From Pegoplata infirma (Eukaryota > Arthropoda > Insecta > Diptera > Anthomyiidae): a stretch of DNA of 64,000 bases. Positions 24,216-36,001 of the stretch are shown here, piece by piece; position 1 is the first letter of the stretch; each line of letters starts with the position of its first letter. Under the pieces are notes generated by a model. It did not search any database, was not told the origin of the DNA, and saw only the letters and a list, made by a program, of their open reading frames with translations. The DNA is taken from positions 90,935,007 to 90,999,006 of the forward strand of contig OY992536.1 in NCBI GenBank assembly GCA_963921195.1, read 5' to 3'. A program made the position numbers and the translations under genes.

Positions 24216-24718
24216 CACTCAAAAAAGTATGTCGGTAAAATCTACTACAAAAGACAGTTGTTTTGACTACATTTTGTCGTTGAAAAGGCGTCCACTACAT
24301 AAACGGTAAAAACAACTGAACATGTTGTTGTTTTTAACTATTGATTTTCAACTACAAAATGTAGTAAAAACTACTACAAAACTGTTTAATACAGTTGTTT
24401 TTTCTACAATTGCCTGAAATTTTATTTAAAAAATTTCTTAAACGTTTTAATGATTGATATTTATTTATTTAAAAAGCAATACATTTCAGTTGGTTGTATA
24501 GAATTTCGACATGATGACAATTTTTTGATGTATTTATCTGGAATTATAGAAGAAAAAAATTATATTAATAAAATGTTAAACAAAATAAATTGATTGTATT
24601 TACCTTTGTTTTTTTAATAGTTCATTTCAAATTTTCACCGCTACTGATCAAAATTTGTCTGGAATAAAAAAAAACGAAATGCTTTGGCAAAATTGATTTA
24701 TAAAAAAAAAGAATTATA

Positions 24719-25160
24719 CTATGTTTAGACCAAACAAAAACTAACTTGTTTTTGGCAAAAAAGAATTTTGGAAAACCAAACTGTTTACACCGAATAAAAA
24801 GAGTTTTTGTTTGTCAAATCAAATTAATTATTTTCTAAATTCACTAAAAAACACAAAATAACAATAGCCACACGTTATTAAAAAAATTAAATTACACATT
24901 TATTTACTTTTTTAAAAGATTTGAATATCAATTTCACAAAAAAACAAATATTTTTATTTTGACATTCGTTTTTACCAAAAGAAAATTGAAAAAAACATTC
25001 ACACTGAATTAATAGTAGCATTGACCAGAACCTAAATTTTAGTTTTTGTCGAGTTTTAGTTGGCAACGCAGTTTTTAAATTGTATGGAAAATTTATGTAG
25101 TTTTTGCCAAAAACCAAAAAAATATTCAAAAACAAGTTGTTTTCGTTGGTGTAAATACCG
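24719..25160. mobile_element. 442-bp TA-flanked MITE (second copy)
   Basis: CTATGTTTAGACCAAAC ... GTTGGTGTAAATACCG with TA at 24717-24718 and 25161-25162. It is nearly identical to 23733-24174 and of the same length. Relative to the host family it sits in the opposite orientation and about 15 bp from the site used by the other copy. Confidence 0.8.
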
Positions 25161-25692
25161 TATTAATTTGAAATGTTTCAAAAAAGTATGTACCTGCTCT
25201 GTTGTGTATACAAAGAAAAGAAAGATGGCGCGCTCATAAGAAAACAAAACACTGCACACATTTTATTTTGTTTTTTTCCGATTGGTTTTTATGCACGCTT
25301 ATGTGAGCGCTATATTATACACACTTGTTATCTCATTTATCCACTTATTTTCTTTCGCTCAAGAATATTTTTCCAAAAACATATTTTTTGTTATAATTAA
25401 ATTTAATAAATTGTAATTTAATTTATTTAGATATTATTTATTTGGTATAAAAATAATTCCTTCCGCATCCCGCACAACCAACTCGCTCGACACATTCGTT
25501 TGCAATAAAAATTTCTAGAAAAAAACGAGTTTTAGAAAAAAAACTAAAAACAACTACATAAATCAACTATTGCTACAGTGTAGTATATTTTTTGTAGTTA
25601 TTTTTTGAAACTACACAGAAAAAAAACGTCGAGGTAATGTTATCTAAGCTAGCTTAGGTGAATTATTTTTGTATGAATATTAAAAGCCACGA

Positions 25693-25993
25693 CACAGACT
25701 AAATACAGACTCGACAGTAGAGTTTTACAAGAAAAAATGAGGGGAAAAATAGCGATTTTAGGAGAAAACAGAGCGGTTTTTTTTTCCGTTTTACGCTAAC
25801 ATGGCAACACTTTCTACGACTTAGGAGTGAGTGAAACAACAAAAACTGATCTGGCATCTATTTTTCTTATGGCGCGTTATATTAGTTTTCTCTTTCTAAC
25901 CTAATTCGTAGAATAATTTGAAAATATTAACCATATGGTTCAGAATTACTTTTTTGACACCTGTCACTTATGTCGAGTCTGTATTAGTCTGTG
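25693..25993. mobile_element. 300-bp MITE, CACAGACTAA termini (second copy)
   Basis: Termini as in 11725-12024; TSD GCCACGA at 25686-25692 and 25994-26000, confirming a 7-bp duplication for this family. It differs from the first copy by scattered substitutions and small indels. Confidence 0.85.
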
Positions 25994-26524
25994 GCCACGA
26001 CTTATTACCTATGCCACAAGTATAATTTTACTTTACATTTTCATCTAATGGCCATGTAAGGTTTACTAATGAAAATAGGTAAAATTTCGAAATTATTTTT
26101 TTTCTTTTTATTGTCATGACAATAATTTGAAATTAAATAAAAATAAAACAAACATCAAAATTTTTTTAACATACATATATTTTCATAATTTTTCAACGCA
26201 ATAAAACCGTTGGAAATTAACAACTCGCAACAAATTATGTAAGCAAAGGTAATTCTATTATTTAATTTATTCGTAAAAATAGTAAATTCAATAATTTTTA
26301 ATTTTTTTAGATAACGCGAATTTTTGAAATTCTAGGCAAATTATGATGGGAAAAAAGTCAACAAGAATTAGAGAAAAAGGAATCTTAAAGCTGTTTTCAA
26401 GATTAAAACAAGTGCTTACATGGAATTTCTAAGTTTTAACGCGCAATTTTCGAAATTAGCTTGTTTCTAAATTATAATGATATAACGGTACAAAATTTCT
26501 TAGAATCTGAGACAATTATTTATA

Positions 26525-26676
26525 AGGTACCTACAGACGACGCAATATTATGTACAATATTCAATTATATTGATCGTGTGTGGGTAAGATTGACCATTGT
26601 ACAATCGTCAATATTACCCACACACCATCAATATAATTGAATATTGTGCATAATATTGCGTCGTCTGTAGTTACCT
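26525..26676. repeat. 152-bp hairpin MITE
   Basis: AGGTACCTACAGACGACGCA and following sequence pair with ...TGCGTCGTCTGTAGTTACCT. The arms share ATTCAATTATATTGAT and GTGTGTGGGTAA. A loop of about 15 nt lies near 26600. It abuts the 35-bp satellite. Confidence 0.75.
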
Positions 26677-26689
26677 ATAGAGAAGTTTC

Positions 26690-28790
26690 CAAATTAAATG
26701 ATACTTTTTCTAAATCTGAAAACTTTTCTATAGCAAAATATCTCAGAATCTGATAATTTTTCTATAGAAAAAATGTCTCAGAATCTGATAATTTTTCTAT
26801 AGAAAAAATGTCTCAGAATCTGAGAATTTTTCTATAGAAAAAATGCCTCAGAATCTGTGAATATTTCTATAGAAAAAATGTCTCAGAATCTGAGAATTTT
26901 TCTAAAGAAAAAATGTCTCAGAATCTGAGAATTTTTCTATAGAAAACATATCATGGAATCTGAGAGTTTTTCTATAGAAAAAATGTCTCAGAATCTGAGA
27001 ATTTTTCTATAGAAAAAATGTCTCAGAATCTGAGAATTTTTCTATAGAAAAAATGTCTCAGAATCTGAGAATTTTTCTATAGAAAAAATGTCTCAGAATC
27101 TGAGAATTTTTCTATAGAAAAAATGTCTCAGAATCTGAGAATTTTTCTATAGAAAAAATGTCTCAGAATCTGAGAATTTTTCTATAGAAAAAATGTCTCA
27201 GAATCTGAGAATTTTTCTATAGAAAAAATGTCTCAGAAACTGTGAATATTTCTATAGAAAAAATGTTTCAGAACCTGAGAATTTTTCTATAGAAAAAATG
27301 TCTCAGAATCTGAGAATTTTTCTATCGAAAAAATGTCACAGAATCTGAGAATTGTTCTATAGAAAAAATGTCTCAGAATCTGAGAATTTTTCTATAGAAA
27401 AAATGTCTCAGAATCTTAAAATTTTTTTATGTAGAAGAAATGTCTCAGAATCTGTGAATATTTCTATAGAAAAAATGTCTCAGAATCTGAGAATTTTTCT
27501 AAAGAAAAAATGTCTCAGAATCTGAGAATTTTTCTACAGAAAAGATGTCACAGAATCTGAGAGTTTTTCTATAGAAAAAATGTCTCAGAATCTGAGAATT
27601 TTTCTATAGAAAAAATGTCTCAGAATCTGAGAATTTTTCTATAGAAAAAATGTCTCAGTATCTGAAAACTTTTCTATAGCAAAATATCTCAGAATCTGAT
27701 AATTTTTCTATAGAAAAAATGTCTCAGAATCTGATAATTTTTCTATAGAAAAAATGTCTCAGAATCTGATAATTTTTCTATAGAAAAAATGTCTCAGAAT
27801 CTGAGAATTTTTCTATAGAAAAAATGTCTCAGAATCTGAGAATTTTTCTATAGAAAAAATGTCTCAGAATCTGAGAATTTTTCTATAGAAAAAATGTCTC
27901 AGAATCTGAGAATTTTTCTATAGAAAAAATGTCTCAGAATCTGAGAATTTTTCTATAGAAAAAATGTCTCAGAATCTGAGAATTTTTCTATAGAAAAACT
28001 GTCTCAGAATCTGAGAATTTTTCTATCGAAAAAATGTCACAGAATCTGAGAATTGTTCTATAGAAAAAATGTCTCAGAATCTGAGAATTTTTCTATAGAA
28101 AAAATGTCTCAGAATCTTAAAATTTTTTTATGTATAAGAAATGTTTCAGAATCTGAGAATTTTTCTATAGAAAAAATGTCTCAGAATCTAAGAATTTTTC
28201 TATGGAAAAAATGTCTCAGAATCTAAGAATTTTTCTATAGAAAAAATGTCTCAGAATCTGAGAATTTTTCTATTAAAAAAAACTGTCTTAGAATCTAAGA
28301 ATTTTTCTATATCAAAAAACTGTTTTAGAATCTGAGAATTTTTCTATAGAAAAAATATTTCAGAATCTATGAAGATTTCTGCAGAAAAAATGTATCAGAA
28401 TCTTATAATTTTTCTACAGAAAAATTATTTTAGAATCAGAATTTTTCTATAGAAAAATGTTTCAGAATCTGAGGAATTTTTTAAATATATAAAAAATTTA
28501 AAAAATCTGAGAATTATCTATAAAAAAAAAACAATTTTCTATAGAAAAAATGTCACAGAATCTGATAATTTATTGTATCGAAAATATGTCTCAGAATCGG
28601 AGAATTTTTCTATAAAAAAATTATCTCAGAGACTGAGAATTTTTCTATAGGAAAAATGTCTCGGAATCTGAGATTTTTTCTATAAAAAAATGTCTTAGAA
28701 TCTGTGAATTTTTCTATAGAAAAAATGTCTCAGAATCTGAGAATTTATTTTTTGAAAAATATTTCTCAAAATCTTTTTATAACAACAATA
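26690..28790. repeat. 35-bp satellite array
   Basis: About 60 tandem 35-bp units of TCTCAGAATCTGAGAA followed by TTTTTCTATAGAAAAAATG. The central part (about 26940-28020) is nearly homogeneous and the ends decay, as expected for unequal exchange. Each unit contains two self-complementary modules, CTCAGAATCTGAG (one mismatch) and TTTTCTATAGAAAA. There are no unique spacers, so it is not a CRISPR array. Confidence 0.95.
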
Positions 28791-30254
28791 ATTGTAATTC
28801 ATGATTAAATTTATTTATAAAACATAATAAAATCAAATAATTTTTTAATTTATTTAATTTAGTAAAGTGTGTAATTATTTATACCTAGCGTATTAACAAA
28901 ATAATTTAGATAAATTACCAAAATTTTTATATAAATTTTTACTCTGCTAACTTTGAAAAGTTTACAAAGTTTCCTAGGAATATTTCCTAAAAGCATAGAT
29001 AATTTTTCGAACATATCATTTTTTAAAAATCACCTTGGCTTTTTAGTAATATTGTCTAAAAACTTTGTAGGCTCTATGTTATCTTGGCACTTAGATAAAG
29101 TTATACTATAAATTTAGGTAATATTACGTCGATTTTTTTTTGTGTGTACTACAAAAAAAAGTTGTTTGAGATTTTTTCATACAAAAACGACCGAAATTGT
29201 ACACTCATAGAAATATCTTAGTAGAAAAATTAGTAAACCCATTGTAGATCAAGTTTTACAGAATATTGCCGTATTCAACAAAAATTAATGTTGATATCGT
29301 TGAATAATCAGTAAAGTTGAATCAACTCTTTACATCGCTTATACAGAATTCAATAGATAAAACCAAAAAAGAAAAAACAACCCTGTTCGTTCATTTTTGT
29401 ATTATCAAGTTGGTAGCAATGCATTGCAATGTGAAATTTGTTTGTCTCTTATAAAATTATTTTATGTGTTTGTTTCTTATAAAAATATTTAATATTATAA
29501 AAATAAATTAAAATAGGATCTGATGATCAGATTCTGATCTGTAAATATTTGGTAAGTAATAAAATACATTAGTTACTTTATGTATGTATTTATACTATAT
29601 TATACTTTTGTTTGTTTTTTTTTTTTTAAGGCTTTTGATTTGGTGTCATTAGAAAACTGGAGAATGGCTTACGAGTGCAAAACATAAATAAACGAAGTGT
29701 GTGAAAATCTTGTGCACTCAGAAAATTATTGCAGTTACTACATGACGGTCGTTTATGTAGTAAGTAGTAGCTGTTGTTTTTAACTACAATTTCGGTCGTT
29801 TTTGTATGAAAAAATCTCAAACAACTTTTTTTTGTAGTAGTTTCAAAAAATAACTACAAAAAATATACTACACTGTAGCAATAGTTGATTTATGTAGTTG
29901 TTTTTAGTTTTTTTCTAAAAACTCGTTTTTTCTAGAAATTTTTATTCCAAACGAATGTGTCGAACAAGTTGGTCGTGCGGGATGCGGAAGGAATTATTTT
30001 TATACCAAATAAATAATATCTAAATAAATTAAATTACAATTTATTAAATTTAATTATAACAAAAAATATGTTTTTGGAAAAATATTCTTGAGCGAAAGAA
30101 AATAAGTGGATAAATGAGATAGCAAGTGTGTATAATATAGCGCTCACATAAGCGTGCGTAAAAACCAATCGGAAAAAAACAAAATTTTTTTTGTCGGCTT
30201 GGTTGCCTGCGTGCCATCTTTCTTTTCTTTGTATACACAACAAAACAGGTACAT

Positions 30255-31997
30255 TAGAGTGACTCAAAAAAAAAAAGTTGATGATGTACCCCCCTCAAAA
30301 TTAACTTTGACATGTTTTATGAAGATTCCCAAAATATTTGGGCTCTAGCGATAATCTCCCGTGAGCTAAACCGCGTCAAAAAAGGGTCCAAAAATGGTGT
30401 TTTTCATGAATATAAAATCCAGCAAATTTTTTTTTGTCCAATGAATGACCAAATATAATATATATTTAGGAATTCTTTGATTCTGCATTAAAACATTTTA
30501 AAAATCTAACCACAGACTCGAGATGAAGAGATGTTTATGTCAGTTTTTTGATGCTTTTCAATTCGATTTTACTGAAAACTTAAATAACTTTGTTATTTTT
30601 TGTCCGATTTTCACTTCTAATACATCGTTAGAAAGGTGTTGACCACCGCTTGGGATTTTAGTCAAAAATTAACCCTTAACTGTACTGTCTTACTTTTTTA
30701 TAACATTTACTTCGACATCATTAAAAAAACATTTTATAACCACAAAAAGCATATCTTTGTGCAGGAAACACGTTTAATTAATATATTTGGCCACAATTAA
30801 TTTAACCCATGCATGACCAAAATATTTTGGCAAAAATTTTTAAAAAAGTTTTTGCGAAAATTATTGAAAGCTAGCAGAAATACTTTAAAAAAATAAAATA
30901 AAAAAGGTTTTTGCGTTTTTTGCACGAATATATGCGATTAAGACCAAAATTTGTTTATATATTATTTTTAAAATTAATTTGCACATACAAATTTCGAAAA
31001 AAAATTTGACCGGGAATGTGGTACACGTAATAATTATTTGATATTAATAAGGACGTCTAGATAAACAAAAACCTTGTTTAATTATATTTTTTTAAAGTAT
31101 TACAACTAGCTTTCAATAATTTCCGCAAAAACTTTTTTAAAAATGTTTGCCAAAATATTTTGATCATGCATGGGTTAAATTAATTGTGGCCAAATATAAT
31201 AATTAAACGTGTTTCCTGCACAAAGATATGTTTTTTGTGGTTATATAATGGGTTTTTAATGATGTCGAAGTAAATGTTATAAAAAATTAAGACAGTGCAG
31301 TTAAGGGTTAATTTTTTACTAAAATAAACAAAACCTTATTTAATTTTATTTTTTTAAAGTATTACAACTAGCTTTCAATAATTTCCGCAAAAACTTTTTT
31401 AAAAATGTTTGCCAAAATATTTTGATCATGCATGGGTTAAATTAATTGCGGCCAAATATATTAATTAAACGTGTTTCCTGCACAAAGATATGCTTTTTGT
31501 GGTTATATAACGATTTTAAATGATGTCGAAGTAAATGTTATAAAAAAGTTAGGCAGTGCAGTTAAGGGTTAATTTTTGACTAAAATCCCAAGCGGTGGTC
31601 AACACCTTTCTAACGATGTATTATAAGTGAAAATCGGACAAAAAATACCAAAGTTATTTAAGTTCTCATTAAAATCGAATTTAAAAGCATCAAAAAACTG
31701 ACGTAAACATCTCGTTATCTCGAGTCTGTGGTTGGATTTTTAAAATGTTATAATGCAGAATCAAAGAATTCCAAAATATCTATTATATTTGGTCATTCAT
31801 TGGACAAAAAAAAATTTACTGATTTTTTTATTCATGAAAAATACCATTTTTGGACCCTTTTTTGACGCGGTTTAGCTCACGGGAGATTATCGCTAGAGCC
31901 CAAATATTTTGGGAATCTTCATAAAACATGTCAAAGTTAATTTTGAGGGGGGTACAACTTGAACTTTTTTTTTGCCCATATAAGGTGAGTCGGTCTA
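30255..31997. mobile_element. hAT-like fold-back element, 1743 bp
   Basis: Termini TAGAGTGACTC and GAGTCGGTCTA; 8-bp TSD AGGTACAT at 30247-30254 and 31998-32005. Long inverted repeats (about 350 bp) share GACATGTTTTATGAAGATTC and TAGCTCACGGGAGATTATCG; the middle has a further direct and inverted duplication around CATGCATGGGTTAAATTAAT. No transposase; non-autonomous. Confidence 0.85.
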
Positions 31998-32141
31998 AGG
32001 TACATACTTTTTTCAAACATTGCAAATTAATTATTTTTTTTATAAATCAATTCTACCAAAGCATTTCTTTTTTTTTTATTCCAGACATATTTTGATCAGA
32101 AGCGGTGGAAATTTGAAACAAACTAATAAAAAACAAAGGTA

Positions 32142-34960
32142 CCCAGGCAGAAAAATACATACGGGCCAGATCTGGCAAAGTAATTAATAAGGTAGTATTA
32201 ATACTGGCTAAGTACCTTTTTTTTGGATTTTTTGTACTTGCTAAGATGCTAAATGATAACACCATTTAGTAGTGGCAAAGTAATTGTTGAATCAAAATAA
32301 AGTAATATAAGAGTACATTGAATACAACAAATATTGGGCTTTCCCAGTACTTTCCAGAGCGTTTCCCAGTAATTTCAAAAGTAATATCCGAGATATTTTA
32401 AAATTTACTTTCCCATGCATTTTAACTAAATAATTGAAAAATTTAAAATGTGTTAAATTAAATTATTTTTTATTTAATTCGTACTTACGAAATATTTTTT
32501 TTTTTTTCATTTTAAAAAAATTATATATTAATTATCCTTTTAAATAAATTATATGTTAAAGTTAAAAAATATTTTCGTTTAAATAACATTTCAAATGTTA
32601 ATAAAATCGAATTTGACTTAAATGGTTATGTAGTTTTATCGTATTTTTAACGTTCAGTTCGACCACCGCATTGATCCTTTGCTGCGGATAGCCAGCGAGT
32701 TATCTTTGAAAAAACTGTGGCTTCAGTTTCACTCGGAAACTGTTTCGTGAGGAAAGCTTTAAAAATTTATTTTAATAAACTTAAATGATTAGCTTCAAAA
32801 CCGACGTTCACGATGAATTTATTGATGCTCAAAATCTTGAAACAACGGATGAGGAAATTTTTTGTGAAGTTGACAGCGATGTCCTCATCTAGTACAGAAG
32901 ATTTTATACCTGAAACAACGGAAACTGATTTTAGCAACCTTATTAACGGCCATTTAGAGCTCAGGTTAAAGAATTGGGTTTTAAGAAATATAAAAACCCT
33001 AACTCAAAAGTCAATCGATGAACTTTTAATAGTTTTGAGAGAAGAAGGATATACGTCACTACCAAAATCCTCTAAAACATTGCTAGGAATTTCAGCTGTA
33101 AGCGGTTGCACAAAAATTATGAAAAGTTCAGATGACACTTTTGGGAAATTCCAGTATTTTGGAATAAAATAAAATCTTGTTGATATTGTGAACCCTAAAC
33201 TGTATGTTGAGGCAGGTATATCGTTGATAATTCATGTGGATGGCATGGATGTCTTTAACAAATCCAAAAAAGGTTTTTGGTCTATTATGGGAAAAGTGTT
33301 TGCACCAGATTATATGAGTAAACCTTTTTTAATAGGCTTATATTACGGAAATTCAAAACCATATTCCTCACAAGAGTTTTTGGAAGAAGTTGTGGAATCC
33401 AATTTGTTAATAAATGAAGGTATAATATTTCTAAAAAAATGAATTCAAGATTAATTTTGGTTTTATTTTTAAAGGTGTAAATATAAGTGGAAAATATTTT
33501 TAACTTTAAAGTTCTAGCATTCTGTTGCGATATGCCTGCCCGTGCCTTTATTAGGTGCACTAAAAGCCATACTGGATTTTTTTCCTGTGAAAGATGCACA
33601 GTACGAGGAGAAACAGATAATAAAACTCGAGTTTTTAAAGAAATTAACTGCGATGAAAGGACTTTGCAGTCATTTAAAGAAAAAATAAATTCAGAACATC
33701 ATTTAACAAAGGAAAATAGCCCACTACTTGAAATTTTAAATATTGACCTAGTCAAGAATGTTGTTCTGGATGAGATGCATATGTTGCATCTCGGCATAAG
33801 CAAATATTTGCTTCAAAAGATGATTTATAAGAAATCATTTTCATTTATTTCTACAGAAAATGTTGCTGTTTTACAAAAAAACTTTTTAAATTTGTCTCAA
33901 GATATTACATCAGAGTTTCAGACATTCGATTTATATGATATAGGAAACTGGAAAGCAACACAATTCCGATTTTTTTTATTATACGGTGGAGGTATCATAT
34001 TGAAAAACGTTTTAAAATCTGATCAATACAAGCATTTTTTAATTCTTTACACGGCATGCAGAATTTTATCATCAAAGAAATTGGCTACATTAAAAAATAA
34101 GTTTGCTAAGCAGATTTTAAGAACATTTGTCGAACTTATGCCAAGTTTTTACGGTTCTAATTCCCAAACAATGAACATCCACAACTTAATTCACATTGCA
34201 GACGATGTAGCTAATATGGGCGCCCCTATATCACAGTTTTCGCCATTTGATTTTGAAAACAGTCTTGGTTATTTAAAACCTATTATAAAATCCCCAACTA
34301 ACCCTATTGCTCAAATCCAAAGAAAACTACATATTTTTCATTCCGATAACTCAGTTAATAATATTCCATTGCTATATCCGCTTAATAGAAATTCCAAATA
34401 CTCTCTAGGAAATATAAAACAAAGCTCGGAATCAAAAGTTGTATTTTCTTTCGTAAACATTAAAGGTTTTAAAATAAAACCTATTCATCCAGATAACGTA
34501 TGTTTACTCGACAATGAAAACGTTATTATCGTTACTGAAATTTTTAGTAGAAAGCAGTCTAAATACAAAAGTGATGATATATTTTTGAAAGGCAATATTT
34601 TCACTGAATGTAGCGATTTTTTTCAATTTCCACTACCATCAAGAGAAATAGGACTCTACAATGTTAATAAATTAGATAAAAATAACATTGAAATCAGTAT
34701 CAATATAGTAGAATCAAAATGTATTCTTACTAAATTTTATAATGACACCATTGCAATTGCTTTATTACATAATTAAGAGTTTTTTTAAATGTTAAAATTT
34801 AGTAAAATTATTAAAAAAAAATATTTCAAATTAATAATATAAACCGCCTTTAGTTTGGTTTCGGTAAAACCAAGTACTTTACTAAAAAGAGCTTGGTATA
34901 CAAAAAAAAGTTGCTTTCCCAGTACTTTTTTTTTGGAACGGTTGGCAATTTCTGGCTGGG
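32142..34960 (+). mobile_element. CACTA-like DNA transposon with decayed transposase
   Basis: Termini CCCAGGCAGAAA and TTTCTGGCTGGG, with TA at 32140-32141 and 34961-34962 (a 3-bp GTA duplication is equally possible here). Subterminal regions reiterate TTTCCCAGTAC/AAGTACTT. It encodes the transposase relic at 32785-34776. Other CCCAG-terminated elements lie at 40762-44110, 43181-43607 and singly at 6071. Confidence 0.8.
32785..34776 (+). pseudogene. tnp2-type (CACTA/EnSpm) transposase, interrupted
   Basis: Two coding blocks are split by a likely 68-nt intron (33420-33487, GTATAA...ATAAG). Exon 1 carries the first catalytic Asp in IIHVDGMDVF (about 33224-33253) but has an in-frame TAA at 33170-33172; the reading frame is otherwise continuous to 33419. 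Exon 2 (33488-34776) carries FCCDMPARAF with the second Asp, a Cys cluster HTGFFSCERCTVRGE, DEMHMLHLGISKYLL, and FSPFDFENSLGYLK with the probable catalytic Glu. Order and spacing fit RNase H-fold transposases of the tnp2 family. The N-terminus is uncertain: an acidic frame from ATG 32785 runs 35 codons to TAG 32890, then the main frame continues, suggesting a 1-nt shift near 32880; the first ATG of the main frame is 32813. Probably inactive. Confidence 0.8.
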
Positions 34961-36001
34961 TAAATACAATCAATTCATTTTGTTTAACATTTTATTAATA
35001 TATATTTTTTCTTCTATAATTCCAGATAAATACACCAAAAAATTGTCATCATGTCGAAATTCTATACAACCAACTGAATTGTATTGCTTTTTAAATAAAT
35101 AAATATCAATCATTTAAACGTTTAAGAAATTTTTTAAATAAAATTTCAGGCAATTGTTGTAAAAACAACTGTATTAAACAGTTTTGTAGTAGTTTTTACT
35201 ACATTTTGTAGTTGAAAATCAATAGTTAAAAACAACAACATGTTCAGTTGTTTTTATCGTAATATGTAGTGGACGCCTTTTCAACAACAAAATGTAGTCA
35301 AAACAACTGTCTTTTGTAGTTGATTTTACCGACATACTTTTTTGAGTGTGGTGAAATATTGCAGCTTAAAAAGCCGGTGATAATTCTAAAAAATATTGTG
35401 ATTTTTACTTAATAAAAGAATATTAACAAATAACAACAAGCTTTTTTTTATTAATAATATTTCTTATATCAACAAAAATATGAGTTGAGTTTACAAAAAA
35501 TACGAGTTGATTTACAAAAAAACGAGTTGATCAACTTTTACAAAAACTGACAACAATTTTTATTGAAATCAACATAAATATTTGTAGGGTCAAAATCAAC
35601 AATGATTTCTGTTGAATTTACAATGATTTTCTTTGGGAATACAATGATTTTTGGTTGAGTGTAGTTAAAAACAACAGCTACTACTTACTACACAAACGAC
35701 CGTCATGTAGTAACTGCAATAATTTTCTGAGTGCATAAACTGCAATTCAGCCGTAGATTGTAGTAAGGTAAACGAACAGGCATATTAAGTAAACAAACAG
35801 ACCTATAATTTGAAATTTTTGAAATATAATTTGTATTTTCAGAATTAAAATTAGAAATGGTGTACTTCACATAGCTCACAATCAGTTGAGTGAATCATGA
35901 ATCATTTAATTGAAATACTTCGTTAAAGAGCTACACAACTCTATTGAAAAGTTCGCGCTAGAAAGTCATACCACTATTGTGTACAAAATGCCAATATTAA
36001 T
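34961..36001. other. Ends of nested elements D, C and B, then serpin upstream region
   Basis: 34961-35733 are the right ends of D, C and B in that order, each closing at GAGTG. 35734-36001 appears to be single-copy flank of the serpin gene. It has an arthropod initiator-like TCAGTT at 35882-35887 and an acceptor-like ATTTTCAG at about 35841; neither is decisive. Confidence 0.5.

Larger units (their letters stand above)
25614..29146. mobile_element. TA-flanked element F carrying a 35-bp satellite
   Basis: Termini CACAGAAAAAAAACGTCG and CGTCGATTTTTTTTTGTGTG, with TA at 25612-25613 and 29147-29148; removing it restores the sequence of copy B. Subterminal regions share ATCTAAG/TAGGTAA words with the opposite end (GGCACTTAGATAAAG near 29087). 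Contents: a 300-bp MITE, a 152-bp hairpin and an about 2.1-kb satellite. No coding region. Confidence 0.75.
29715..35348 (+). mobile_element. GTAGTT-word element (copy D) inside element C
   Basis: CACTCAGAAAATTATTGCAG at 29715 to ACTTTTTTGAGTG at 35348, flanked by TG on both sides (29713-29714, 35349-35350). Same family as B, which contains it two levels up. Own sequence: 29715-30254, 31998-32141 and 34961-35348. The last part carries TTCTATAATTCCAG-ATAAATACACC, a short exon-like end and AATAAA motifs at about 35094. Confidence 0.8.
29202..35661. mobile_element. TA-flanked element C (CAACAAAAAT-word family)
   Basis: Termini CACTCATAGAAATATC and GATTTTTGGTTGAGTG, with TA at 29200-29201 and 35662-35663, inside copy B. 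Subterminal words are CAACAAAAATT/GTTGATTT/GTTGAATC. Its own sequence is 29202-29714 and 35349-35661; the middle is element D. Confidence 0.75.
24216..35733 (-). mobile_element. GTAGTT-word TA element (copy B), host of a multi-level nest
   Basis: It reads CACTCAAAAAAGTATGTCGG at 24216 and ends ATTATTTTCTGAGTG at 35733. Its own sequence is 24216-25613, 29149-29201 and 35664-35733; the rest is inserted: a 442-bp MITE (24719-25160), element F (25614-29146) and element C (29202-35661). Joining the pieces restores continuity with copies A and D. The segment 24460-24690 is the spliced-exon-like part in antisense. Confidence 0.75.

Noticed and set aside
26690..28790. CRISPR-like array
   Set aside because: Units are contiguous with no unique spacers, and the context is eukaryotic; it is a satellite.
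22773..35102. Recurrent frames such as MFQKSMYLLCCVYKEKKDG and their antisense partners
   Set aside because: They recur in copies A, B and D because the element is repeated, differ by frameshifts between copies, and cross the splice-like signals.
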